Below are positions 8,803 to 19,631 of a DNA stretch of 64,000 nt, in pieces. Location of the stretch: NCBI GenBank assembly GCA_963682175.1, contig OY821772.1, positions 46,956,925 through 47,020,924 on the forward strand, in the 5' to 3' direction. Source of the DNA: Triglochin maritima (lineage: Eukaryota; Streptophyta; Magnoliopsida; Alismatales; Juncaginaceae). The position numbers were made by a program, and so were the translations under genes. Each line of letters opens with the position of its first letter. The first letter of the stretch is position 1. Below the pieces are notes generated by a model. That model saw only the letters and a program-made list of their open reading frames with translations, was not told where the DNA came from and searched no databases.

Positions 8803-11370
8803 CTACTCATCATCCGAATCATGGTCGGAGATGCCTAACTGAGTATGCCACGAGTGTATGATCTCATCCAAATCTCCGCATGCAGCTCTGGCATCGTCTG
8901 GCAGCTCATCCCTCATCTGCAAGATTGGGTCTACAGCCCGTATCATCTTACCCATCCACTGCACATAACAATAACATTAGCGTACATTAACAAATTATAC
9001 GGTACAAATAAATATAGATAAAATGAAAAAATTACCAGATCGCCACACGTCCTATCTGGTGGTCGATCTGCTCTCCGGGAGGCACCACGGACGATGATAG
9101 GATGTGAGTAACTACCGAACCAATCAAGATAACGTGCATCACACTCGGAGGGGTCGCGACTACGTCTGAAGTCGCCAAGGAACAATCGGCATGATCTCGG
9201 AAATGTCCGCCAAGTCGATTCCACTGTAGAAGCGGGGAACCTGACGTCGTACGTCGCTGCTGTCGCAGACCGCACCGCATGCTCTGGTGTCGGAATGTCA
9301 ACCGGGATCACCTGAACATATCCTAACTGACGCAAGACCCGATCGGGCATATAAGGCTCTATGATATCCCGATAACGAATAATACCCATCAATAAAGTCC
9401 TCAGGACATCCGCTGCTGGGTCAGGACCATAGGGTAACCACTCCACCTAAAGTTTAACACATTAATAATAATACATCTTAAAATTAAATAAATGGTGTAA
9501 AGTTTGATACCTCTGATGCAGTCATCTGATCTAGCCGTGCGCGGATGGAACGCAATCGTCCATCGCTCTTGTCCTCGCTCCGGACGGCCCACATACCCGA
9601 ACGTGGATGACCCTCGTCGATAATCTTCCGCTCACGATGCGGGCGGAATGCAGGAAAGTACTCGTATATCCACGCCTGCAGCAGCGTAAGACAACCTGCA
9701 ATCCCAGAACAATCCGCACGGCTAGCTATCCCAAGCTGCCGGTACAGGTATGCCAACGTCGCTGACCCCCACGAGTACTCACGAACGGTGTCCGGGTCCC
9801 TAGCCTCCAGTAGATCGCGTGGTCTGATCCGACAACCACTCTTGTCGACAAACAAGACGGCTCCGAGCATCAAGAATAGGTACGCCGTCAACTGTGTATC
9901 ATCGGCCCACGGAGGTCGTGCCCGTCTGCATAGGTCCTCAAGGGAGTCGATGCCGACACCACCACCACTCCATAAAGCTGTATCTCTCGCTAGACCATCA
10001 GGTGTGACACCAAGAAACTCTGCCACATAACACCTCAGCTCAGACGTCGACCCCTGAGCACTAACCAGACGACCATCCACAGGAATGCGCAGGATCTGGA
10101 AAACATCGTGAAGCATGATCGTCATCTCTCCGAAAGGCATGTGGAAAGTGTTGGTGTCAGGCTGCCACCGCTCCACAAACGCCGAAATCAAAGGCATGTC
10201 GAGATAAGGGAACATGCTGTACGGTAAGTGCCCCAAATGCGTGGCACTAATCTCCTCTCTGATATCAGCACTCAGAGTAGACCGCCAACCCTGTAGTGCT
10301 GTACAGGCTCTGTGCCGATTATGGCACTTCAGAACCTTCCGATCCTCTCCGTCCCAGATCCGTCTAGCGAGGTGACCCCAGAAACTACGAATGACGCTCC
10401 CATCTAAAGGACCACCAGGCGTCATACTGCTCACGATCCAAGAATCGTCCTGGACCCTCTTCTTCTTCTGAGCGCGGGGATCAACAGTGCACGAGCTCGA
10501 ATCCCCGGTCGTAAACCTCCCACCCCTACCCTTCCGCACCATCCATCCGGCGGATGTAGAACTACCGGCTCGACCACGTCCTCTGCTATACTCCCCCTGC
10601 CTCTCCACCTCCGGGCGCTCTAACTCATACGGGTCATCATCGTCGCTCCCGTCGTCGGGACTGTCCACATGCTCATCATCGAAGGAATCATCATCCTCCT
10701 CACGACGACGTAATGCCTCTCTCTCCCTCCTGACCGAAGCAGATATCCCCCGTCTACGTGGATGACGCGGTGCTGAATCATCCTCTAAAGAACGGAAGGC
10801 GTGTAATGGTATCGACTTGCCTTTCCCTCCACTGTGACCCGATGACTATTAATTGAAATTTTAATTACAAATTTGTTAAATTTGTTAAACTAAATTATCA
10901 TATTTATCACAATTGTTAAACTAAATCAAAATTTGTTAAACTAAATTATCACAATTGTTAAACTAAATCAAAATTTGTTAAACTAAATTAAAACAATTGT
11001 TAAACTAAATCAAAAATTGTTAAAACTAAATATCACAAATGTTAAACTTAATAAGAATTTGTTAAATTAAATTTTCAGATTTATCACAATTTATTAAAGT
11101 AATTATCAGATTTAATAATTTTAAAAAAAAAATTTGTGGAGGCGTCTGCGAGAGACGCCTCCCCTATGGTGGAGGCGTCTGTCGGAGACGCCTCCTCTTT
11201 GGGGGAGACGTCTGCCGAAGACGTCTCCTCCATCGGGAAGACGTCTTCCCCAGACGTCTCCCGCTAGTGGCCGGCGTCCGAGGGAGACGCCCCCCGCATG
11301 GGGCGGGCGTCCGAGGAAGCCGCTCCCCCCATGGGGGAACTGCTGGCTGCTTGCCTGGCCTCCGAGACAT
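8803..11370 (-). CDS. Plant mobile domain (PMD, 'aminotransferase-like') protein gene of the element
   Basis: Three minus-strand exons are well supported: about 10851-9511, 9446-9036 and 8958-8803, all joined in phase 0 with GT-AG sites. The stop is TAG at 8805-8803. The PMD core runs from about 10400 to 9520 and continues into the next exon. Recognisable family motifs include HLGHLPYSMFPYLD, MPFGEMTIMLHDVFQIL, RLDQMTASE and IEPYMPDRVLRQLGYVQ. The acidic and basic N-terminal part lies near 10800-10600. The large exon is open upstream of 10668 as far as an acceptor TTAATAG at about 10852, so the start is further out. ATG at 11370, encoding MSRRPGKQ, is a tentative first exon close to the right end, mirroring the ten-codon first exon of the transposase gene. 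PMD proteins occur in Mutator and Ty3 elements and in host silencing factors of the MAIN/MAIL family. The role here is unknown. Confidence 0.78.
11130..11332. repeat. Right sub-terminal hairpin array (six units)
   Basis: Six units of 33 bp have the same design as the left array: GGCGTCT-N-AGACGCC stems linked by CTCC-CNATGG-GGAG palindromes. Two units have both arms changed together to GACGTCT and AGACGTC. The last unit has a decayed right arm (AGCCGC). If exon 1 of the PMD gene is the ATG at 11370, this array sits in that gene's first intron, the mirror image of the left side. Confidence 0.88.
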
Positions 11371-11430
11371 TCCTAATCTTCTGTAGTAGGTATAGGAAGA
11401 GAAAGTTTTGAAAAAAGAGTGATATTGTGA

Positions 11431-11440
11431 GATATATAAG
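11431..11440 (-). promoter_or_regulatory. TATA-like box for the PMD gene
   Basis: CTTATATATC on the minus strand lies about 60 bp before the tentative ATG at 11370 and just inside the right terminal repeat. Confidence 0.45.
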
Positions 11441-11448
11441 CAAAAATA

Positions 11449-11517
11449 GGATGAAGGGCAATTTAGTAATTTCAAGGAGCGATTTAAGTAATTTTGGGGC
11501 GATGTTTAGCAGTTCAG
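11449..11517 (-). repeat. Right terminal inverted repeat of Mutator-like element copy 1
   Basis: On the minus strand it begins CTGAACTGCTAAAC and continues with GCCCCAAAATTACTTAAATC, matching the left end at 5286-5350. The same end recurs at about 56683-56753. Confidence 0.85.
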
Positions 11518-11526
11518 TTTTTTAAT

Positions 11527-12540
11527 CGTAGAACAATTGAATTGCTTCAGCTTTTCTTTGAAGTACATCTAATCATAGATAGCCACTCTTTTGTTGTTGA
11601 CTTGTTGAGTCGGTCTACTTTTCCTTGAGCAAGCAATGTAGACGAAAATTACCGGTGAAGGTACTGTTGAAAAAACATCTCAAAAAGTCGTTGGTCCATT
11701 TGACTTTTAATTTTTCCAAAAAACAGCCTTTAATGAACCATAGTTTTCATTCCAAAATGCCAAAAAAACAGCCTTTAATTAGAAATACAATATTAGGTGT
11801 TTCCCTAATAAAATCCTAAACCCAAATCGTAGCCCTGAATAAACAATTAATTATGTTGCTGTTGCTGTTGCTGTTGCTTTTGTTGTTGTTGTTGCAGAGA
11901 TTAACTTGTACTTGAACGGTGAGATGACAGTGACGTAAGATTCTATCGTCACTTTCATGCTGAGTTATAATCCCCGGAATGACTTGTTTGGCATATTTAT
12001 CTTTGTGGATCACGAAATTCTCGTTTACACCTTTGAATTCTTTTCTATTGCGTTTTTGTGTAGAAATTGCTGAAAAGAACCATATTTCATTTTGTTTCCA
12101 TTATATCCATCATTCTTCTTTGTAAGTTCTGTTGTAAAATGATTGATGACGATCAATAAAATCAACTCAAACAAAGACAAATATATATAGGGAGAAAGCG
12201 AGAGACTGAAAATTCCTCCGAAATTTTATGTATTATTATTAACCTAGATCACTAACAAAAATGACCACAAACAATATCAACCGGGGTACTACTGCGGAAC
12301 ACGAACTCACGAAGGTTGCCTTTTCGTGAAAAAATCCACGTCACAATATGAAAAAAGCAAACCGGTCATAAAAGGACCAAAGTCCCAACACATGTACTCT
12401 CACGAGGTAAAGGTGTTGGCAGTGTAGAGTGTAGACTGTAGAGTAGAAGAGCGAAACGAGACGAGACGAGACGAGACGACTCCTCCAGTCCTCCCATTCC
12501 ATTTCCCTTCTTCCCTTCTCCACTCTCCCTTCCTCTCCTC
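11527..12540. other. Intergenic with simple repeats
   Basis: Contains two close copies of AAAAAACAGCCTTTAAT (about 11719 and 11764), a TTGCTG/TTG trinucleotide run at about 11853-11895 and an ACGAG pentanucleotide run at 12456-12480. No gene is recognised. The last 100 bp are pyrimidine-rich and lead into the promoter of the amidohydrolase gene. Confidence 0.6.
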
Positions 12541-12544
12541 CCTC

Positions 12545-12553
12545 CATATAAAT
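12545..12553 (+). promoter_or_regulatory. TATA box of the amidohydrolase gene
   Basis: CATATAAAT lies about 46 bp upstream of the start codon at 12593, in a pyrimidine-rich context typical of plant core promoters. It predicts a very short 5' leader. Confidence 0.55.
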
Positions 12554-12592
12554 GGGACTCAAACCCCCTCCCCTTCCCCCAAACTCCCAACC

Positions 12593-15500
12593 ATGCCGAA
12601 CCCCACAATACAAACCCTCCTCCCCCTTCTCCTCCTCCTTTTCCTCCACTCCTCCACCCCCACCCCTCTCCCCGCCTTCTCTCTCCTCGACCCCTGCAAC
12701 GCCACCGTCCTCACCTGGGGCTTCTCCGGGGAGGAGGCGTCGGTCGTGCTGGAGCTCGCGGGGGAGATGGGGGACTGGCTGACGGATCTCCGGAGGAAGA
12801 TCCACGAGAACCCGGAGTTGGCGTACGAGGAGGTCGAGACGAGTCGGTTGATTCGGGAGGTGTTGGATGGGATCGGGATTGAGTATCGCTTCCCAGTCGC
12901 CGGGACTGGGGTTGTTGCCAGCGTCGGGAGTGGTGGCCCCCCCTTCGTCGCCCTCCGGGCCGACATGGACGCACTTCCAATCCAGGTTCGTGGCTGGATT
13001 TAGGTTTGTTCGTTTCGGGAACGGTGATTAAGGATCCGTTTAGATGTAACAAAAATCACGACGGTTTTTGGCTTGTCTCCCGATGATTTGACGTAAAGTG
13101 GAAAATCCGTTTTTTTGTCGTCACAAAAAAGTGAACCTAGGTTTATCAAATTTAGTTTAAGCCCCCTAATATCTCACCATTCATTAGCATAGTCGATTTT
13201 TTTCTTAATCTACATTACAATTTGAAATGAGTGTTAGATATTGTGGGGGTTTAATTTAGAAAAATTTAGCCCTAAGCTCACTTGAGAATTCCTGTATAAA
13301 AATATATCACCAGACAAAAATGTACCACCTAAAAAAACTAGAAAAACTTATTTTTTGAGATTTTTTGGAAAATGCAGTTGTTTGGATGTACTGGAGGGAA
13401 AAAAAACAATTTTTTTGAAAAAACATTGACGCGATTTTTGGTCTTCCGAACGTAGCCAGGTTGCCTTGAGGTTTACTTTGTTTCTGACGGTGATTTGTTT
13501 TTCTTTTTGCGAAGTAGTTACCGGAAAGATGTTAGTTCGTGGCTTTCAATGATTTTATTATTATTTTGGAAAGATTCTTCGCGGATGGACCCTGCGAAGC
13601 CCACGGCCCACCCTTGATACTATATTAGTTTGTGTTTACAAAGTCAAAACTGTTTTGGATCTTTTACGTCTCTGCCCTCTGGTTTTTTCTTCTTTCGAAA
13701 GGTTGGTTTTGCACATATTACTTTTTTTTGAAATTAGTATATGTGCATTAAAATTAAACACACTGTTGAGATTCGAACTGTTGATCGTGATACGTTTATA
13801 TTTTTAACTGATGTTTGGAGCCGTGGAAGGAGAATTTTGACACAAGTGTTTGAGAATGGTGGATTTTTTTGGAAGTAGTTAATGAGAATGATAGGTATTA
13901 TAAGGGTGCGTTTGGATGAGGCTCCCAAATGTTAGATTATTGTAGGAAGTCATCTTTTGGATGGGTGGCCCAGAAGCGGCTTATTCCTAGAAAAAATCGG
14001 ACATATTTGGATGACGAGAAGCTCGGTGTATCTCCAGATGTATTGTGATAAAATCCCCAAAGTACTCTCCAATCATATGTTATGTGTGAAGTTGGAAAAG
14101 AAAAGGCAGTGCAGGAATGATCCAAACACCTGGAAGCCAGTGATGGGAGCTGGATCTCCCATCAATACAAAAATTGCATCGGGATGCGTACTGGGAGCTT
14201 AGATTTTGGGGCTCCCAAAAGTGCTTGGATGTGCTCCAACACTGTAGCAGCTTCTTGGGTGAGGAGAAGTTGAAATCCCTTGCATCCAAACGACCCCTTA
14301 GAGAGTTGTTGAATGTGGAGGTGTGGTTTTTAGGCATGACTTGAGTGGAAGCTTTGGGTATTCATGTTTCCTACAAAAATAAGATGGTGATGTTAGGTTT
14401 GTGATTTGTTTCCAGGATTTAGAGAGAAGTACGGAACTCCAATTCTCAAAAGTCTAGTTCTCAAAAATTGAGTTCTTACTGATGCATGCATGCAAATATA
14501 TATGCATTATATGGAAGTGAAGGAAAATCATCTATGTCTATGTCATAACTCATAACAAGAAAACGTTTTAAGGGGAAAATAGAATAAAATTGGCTTCTTT
14601 TAATTTTGAAGTGGGAGTGAGGAATTGGATTTCCTTAAGGTTTTCCAGTGAGCTACAAACCAATTGCACCCCTTAGTAATCTGTGTTAAATCTCAGTCCA
14701 GTCTAATGGGTTTACCATGTGTTCACCCTTGGAGATGGATACAAGATATAATCTGTCAACCTCATACAGCTGTTGGAGATCCTAGGTTTTGTAGTGGATG
14801 TTTTAGATTCAACAAATTTTGTTTTTGTTATATGACCATGGAATTTTCCCCTCTCTTTAGGAGGCTGTAGAGTGGGAGCATAAGAGCAAGGTTCCAGGGA
14901 AAATGCATGCTTGCGGTCATGATGCTCATGTCACCATGTTGCTTGGTGCTGCTAAGATACTGAAAAACCGAGAACATTACCTCAAGGTTTGGCTAATCAT
15001 CTTGCTTCTGTGTTGGGTCGTTTTCTTGCTCTGACATTTGGTTAGGATTATGTAGAGCATCATACGGAATTTCACAGTATAGGGTAGAAAACTTAAAATG
15101 CTCCATCCGGGAGTCTGTTTTAATGTTTAAAATTTTAATTGTCAACAACTACAAAATAACATAACAATTGATACAGATGGTATGTTCATTGTAATTTGTA
15201 AATAAATGTAAAATAAAATAAGCTAAGCAACTAATAAATGCCTTAATGATGAAAGACATGAATTTATCAACAAATTTCCGTGAAAATGATACTCTAGAGG
15301 GAAAACCACCAAGGACAAGCAATTGCCGACGGATACGGATTGCGGAGTGACAATGGACCACTCTAAGTCGACTTAAGGAAGTCTATGTTTCAGCCATGGC
15401 CTTCGGAGGAAGTGGTGATATAGTTACAAATATAGAGCCTACAAGTTGTTTCCCTTCACACAGACGCAACCACTTTCTGAATAGTGGTTGCAAGTAATGA

Positions 15501-17382
15501 TCTTCAAATATCTTCAATAGCAGTAGTGATTTTCAAAAGACTTAAAACTTATGTCAATTCATTATGATAACAAAATGGATATTTGCTTCTACCAACTGAT
15601 AAACATTGTTAAACTGTTCAGGGTACCGTGAAGCTAATCTTCCAACCAGCAGAGGAATCTGGGATGGGTGCTAAGAGAATGATCAAAGATGGTGCACTTG
15701 AAGACGTGGATGCCATTTTCACCACTCACGTTTCTCATCATCAAGCTACTTCAGTCATTGCCTCCAGGCCTGGACCTCTACTTGCAGGTTGTGGCTTTTT
15801 TAAAGCAGTAGTAACAGGAGAAGGCGATAACAGGAATGACCCCATATTGGCTGTATCTGCTGCAGTGATAAGTTTGCAAAATATAGTGTCTCGTGAGGCC
15901 GATCCTATGGATTCACAGGTGATGTTTAACGTCTTGCACGCTGATTGTTTCACCATTCTAGTTCTAACAAGTACCCACAGTGTTGATGTTTTTGTGTATT
16001 GCTATTTACTGAAATATATTTTTTCTAAAATGATGCTAGCTACTTTTCACATTATTGGCAGTGAAAATTGTAAGTTACTCTCGATGCATAATAACTTGCT
16101 TTTTATGGTGGGTTATTAATTATTTACACATGTAAAATGTGTTTCTTTTGGGGTGGGTGGGTGGGTATGAGGATTTATTTTATTTTATGGAATCTTGGTT
16201 GTATTCCTCTTTGTACATTCTTTCGTTTTTCTTTCCTTCTGATATTGAGATACTAGTTTCATTTCCATGGATTGGCAATACAATCCTCATCAATATCCTT
16301 ATTCTGAAAAGATATCGACTCACAAAGTGGAAATATTTATGTGAGGAGAAGAATGCTGATGGAATAAGATTGAGTATCGACCATTCGTTCCAATAATTTT
16401 ATCTTTTCATTGTCTTAAGAACAAAGCATTCAAGGAACTAAAATGTTGTAGTTGCATTTAGTATAGGTATCACATCTATTCGACATTCTCCCCTTTGGTC
16501 GGGAATTTCTTTTTTAGAGTACTCTTTTTTTTGGGTCAGGTATAGGTTTATCTAGTAAAATTGTCTGAAAAGAAATACCTTTTCCAGTTTATGTTTTGTA
16601 CCTAATACAATTACAATGAATTTCACACATCTTAAAGCCTCTTGCTAGTGTGTAATTTTAGTTTATAGTTTATATAGCAAAAGGATTCTAATCATGTTCC
16701 TAGACAAGGAAGTCTTCTGTTTTCTTATTCCACTTCCCATGGTTCCCTCTCTTCACTTTCAGGTTATTTCTGTTACTATGATAAAAGCAGGCGATGATCT
16801 GGGACGAACTACAGAGCATGTCACCCTTAGTGGTACATTTAGAGCCTTTTCTAACTTAAGCTTTCACAGGCTTCGTGAAAGGATACAAGAGGTAGTCATC
16901 TATAATTGAATTTTTGGACAATTATGTCTTCTCCAAGTCGTGAATCTCGACTTACAGATCCATTATGCACATTTTTCACCTCATTTACTTTTCTTGGTTA
17001 GGTTATTGTTGAACAAGCTAGTGTATACCAATGCTCGGCCGTCGTTGATTTTTTTGAGAAAGAACAGCGGTTCTATCCTCCAACAAGCAATGACGATGTT
17101 CTGACTGAGCTTGTTAGAACTACTGTTATTGATCTTTATGGCCCAGAAAAATACAAAGTCGTCCTTCCAGTGATGGGTTCAGAAGACTTCTCTTTCTACT
17201 CCGAGCTCGTTCCTTCGGTCTTCTTCTACATAGGCATACGAAACGAATCCCTTGGTTCTGTTCATACACCCCATTCTCCATTATTCATGATAGATGAGGA
17301 TGTTCTTCCCACTGGTGCTGCTGTTCATGCTTCCATAGCCGAGAGATATCTCAGAGATCATGGGAAGGCATCCTTCTGGTAG
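12593..17382 (+). CDS. ILL6: IAA/jasmonate-amino acid amidohydrolase, ILR1-like (ILL6 type), five exons
   Basis: Exons are 12593-12985, 14861-14986, 15622-15918, 16763-16891 and 17002-17382. All joins are phase 0 with GT-AG sites, and the product is 441 residues, normal for M20D amidohydrolases. It starts with a hydrophobic signal segment ([13 protein letters not shown]), suggesting entry to the ER. Metal and catalytic motifs are present: [19 protein letters not shown] (Cys and His ligands), FQPAEE (catalytic Glu), a TTHV His and [16 protein letters not shown] near the C-terminus. The chain ends HGKASFW, so no KDEL-type signal is seen. The lid domain reads [16 protein letters not shown] where most members have a GGHAA-containing loop. 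The loop is about six residues shorter and the His is absent, which I recall as a feature of the ILL6 branch. Related enzymes cleave IAA or jasmonoyl amino-acid conjugates. Family assignment is firm; the ILL6 orthology is likely, not proven. Confidence 0.92.
13901..14300. mobile_element. MITE in intron 1 of the amidohydrolase gene
   Basis: The left end TAAGGGTGCGTTTGGATG is matched by the right end, which reads TAAGGGGTCGTTTGGATGC on the minus strand. The pair encloses 400 bp without a gene. No clear target duplication is seen. It sits well inside the 1.9-kb first intron, away from splice sites. Confidence 0.65.
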
Positions 17383-17399
17383 TATTTTCACTAGACGGT

Positions 17400-17851
17400 A
17401 ATATTCATATATGACATCATTACACAAGTCGACAGTTTTTTCTCTCACTCACACTGCTCTCTGGACGAGCAGCCCCAACACGGCATTCCTTGAAATTGCT
17501 GAAATCCGGAGAATGATCTCAACCTCCCGTTGATTTTGATTCGTATTTCATAGTTTTTTGTCTTTCAGGTTGGTTTCTTTGTACAGCTGGAGCGTATTCA
17601 TTGTTGGTTCTTGTGTTTATTTTTTGTCCTATTGTTGGCTTGTTGCTTATTCGGCTAATCTTAGATCAAGATGTGTTCATCACTTCTATCTTCATGTTGT
17701 ACGTACTAGTTGAAACATCAACGCGAAACTCATCTAATCTCCTAGAAGATGGATCATTGATAATTGATAAATGATCCTTGATCCTAATTGTGTGATGGAA
17801 ATACATCAGACGATAAAATCTTGGAATTTAAAAAAAGAGGTGGGAATTGGG
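17400..17851. other. 3' flank of the amidohydrolase gene
   Basis: T-rich downstream region, probably the 3' untranslated region and terminator. The last eight bases, GAATTGGG, are the left target duplication of the hAT MITE that follows. Confidence 0.5.
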
Positions 17852-18493
17852 TAGGGCTGTCAATTTTACACGAAACACGATAACACGACACGAAAACGAC
17901 ACGAAGTTAGCGGATATGGATTGAGAATTTGAACACGATTAATAAATGGGTTGGATACGGCAACACGATTATTAAATGGGTTGGATATGGATTTCTGCTG
18001 CAAAAACGATTAACACGATTAAGACACGATAAAACACGATAAGTAATTGGGTAATTAGGCATACGATTACGAATACGACACGATTAATACACGACTAATA
18101 CCGACAAATCTATAAGTAATATATAAGTTATAAATTATAATAAACAAATTCTAATAACTGAATGTCATATTTATAATTTTACCAATTATATATATAATTG
18201 CTTTGAAACTTTGAAGTTTGAACTCTGAACTCTGAACGAGTGGATAATTGTGTGTTAAACGTGTGTTAAATGGTGTAAACGATAGCAGTGTTAAACGTGT
18301 ACAGGAAGTAACCCGTTTAATAATCGGGTATAAACGGGTTGGATATGGCAACACGATTATAAATGGGTTGGATACGGCAAAAATTTAGCAACACGATTAT
18401 TAAATGGGTCGGATACGGCGCAACACCTAGAGCTTATATATAGGAGTTGACACGACACGATTAGCACACGACACGACACGATTGACAGCCCTA
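17852..18493. mobile_element. hAT-type MITE with perfect 8-bp target duplication
   Basis: Ends are TAGGGCTGTCAAT on the left and ATTGACAGCCCTA on the right, a perfect 13-bp inverted repeat. GAATTGGG flanks both sides (17844-17851 and 18494-18501). The 642-bp body carries repeated ACACGACACGATTA and GGGTTGGATACGGCAACACGATTATTAAAT motifs near both ends. No transposase frame is present. End sequence, 8-bp duplication and sub-terminal repeats all fit a non-autonomous hAT element. Confidence 0.93.
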
Positions 18494-18501
18494 GAATTGG
18501 G

Positions 18502-19620
18502 TGTTGTGCACTCGGAACGAGGGGAGAAAGTCATGTGAATTCATACCCACTTTTCGTTGGATTATGTGTTATATACAAAAAATTATTTTACTTTCTCAAC
18601 TTTTGACGTCAGAAAACAACGAAACGAAATTATCATATGTGAATTCATACCCATCATTTCTTAACGATCCACCTGAATGTTCTTGGTGGTCAATCGAATA
18701 CATTTCGGTTCACCGAAATTCAAACCAACCTGAAAATATTTGTTCAAGTATGCATAAACAATAGAATTCAGTTTAAAGGGAAATATTTTCACTGTATTTT
18801 GTTTCATTTACTTTTCGTTTGATTTCGAAAATCATTTTCAAGATCTTTTCACATCACTAATACCTTTTTAATGAAATCTCGAACTGGAGATTGATTTGAA
18901 ATATCACAAATACCCAATAAGTGTTAGGCGAATTATCGAACACGAACAAAAACTGATAACCCTAAAAAATAAGATTTGAATAAATTATCCTATATATTTT
19001 CCATTATAAACAACTAAAAAATAAGATTTGAAAGGTAATGTGTCCAACTTTATTGTAGAGTATTGCACATAACTTGTGTTAAACAATGTAAGACTATTTG
19101 CTCAACTCTTAACATAAGCTAGCTTATGTGTGCCTGGCAAACAAATCTTCTTTATGCAAATACGAGAATCCATAGCATCAAAAAGTATTCAAAGAGTTAG
19201 CAATACTATTACTGTTACAAAACCTAAAAGTAAGCCAATTAGGTGTATTCAGCTTGCTAGTTTCTACCATACCAATTCACATTACCAAATAAAGAAGAAA
19301 ATGAGCATAAACTTAAAGAGAAGTATCTGCTCAGACAAATGGTAAAAGAGAAACCTCGTTCAATTTTTATTTATTTTGATGAATAGCTTATGTAGGCCAA
19401 TGATTCCTGAACTTATTAGCAAATGTATTAGCACATTTCATAATTGTATAAAATTTAAAATTTATGCATACACTTGTAAGAGAATCTGAGATACATTCTC
19501 TATTACAATGTTGATGTCCTATGTTGGTCAAATGATATGAAAAAACACAGAAAAACATTCGAACTCCTCTGATGATCTAAGCATATGAAATAACACTAAA
19601 ATAAATTTCGATGTTACAAC
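18502..19620. other. Spacer where the last exons of the patatin-like gene would be expected
   Basis: I searched the minus strand by eye for the C-terminal part of the patatin-like protein and found no match. There are no other convincing coding segments, and the sequence is AT-rich throughout. Confidence 0.45.
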
Positions 19621-19631
19621 AGAAGATCACC

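Larger units (their letters stand above)
5286..11517. mobile_element. Mutator-like element with transposase-OTU and PMD genes (copy 1)
   Basis: Terminal inverted repeats of about 65 bp bound the element. The left end at 5286-5350 and the right end at 11449-11517 (minus strand) share blocks such as CTACTTAAATCGCCCCTTGAAATT versus its near-identical partner. The flanking TTTTTTCAA (5277-5285) and TTTTTTAAT (11518-11526) may be a decayed 9-bp target duplication, but they are A/T-only apart from one base, so this is weak. Inside lie a rightward transposase-OTU gene, a leftward plant mobile domain gene, and a hairpin array next to each end. TATA-like boxes sit just inside both ends (5383-5390 on plus, 11440-11431 on minus). 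This convergent two-gene plan resembles MuDR of maize, with the PMD gene in the mudrB position. Superfamily placement is from the transposase and is secure; autonomy is doubtful because of two in-frame stops. Confidence 0.88.

Noticed and set aside
9788..10765. Plus-strand frames within the PMD gene
   Set aside because: They overlap well-conserved PMD exons on the other strand and show no motif.
12341..12966. Several long frames opposite exon 1 of the amidohydrolase
   Set aside because: They are shadows of GC-rich coding sequence; none has a family motif, and the plus-strand exon fits a full five-exon enzyme.
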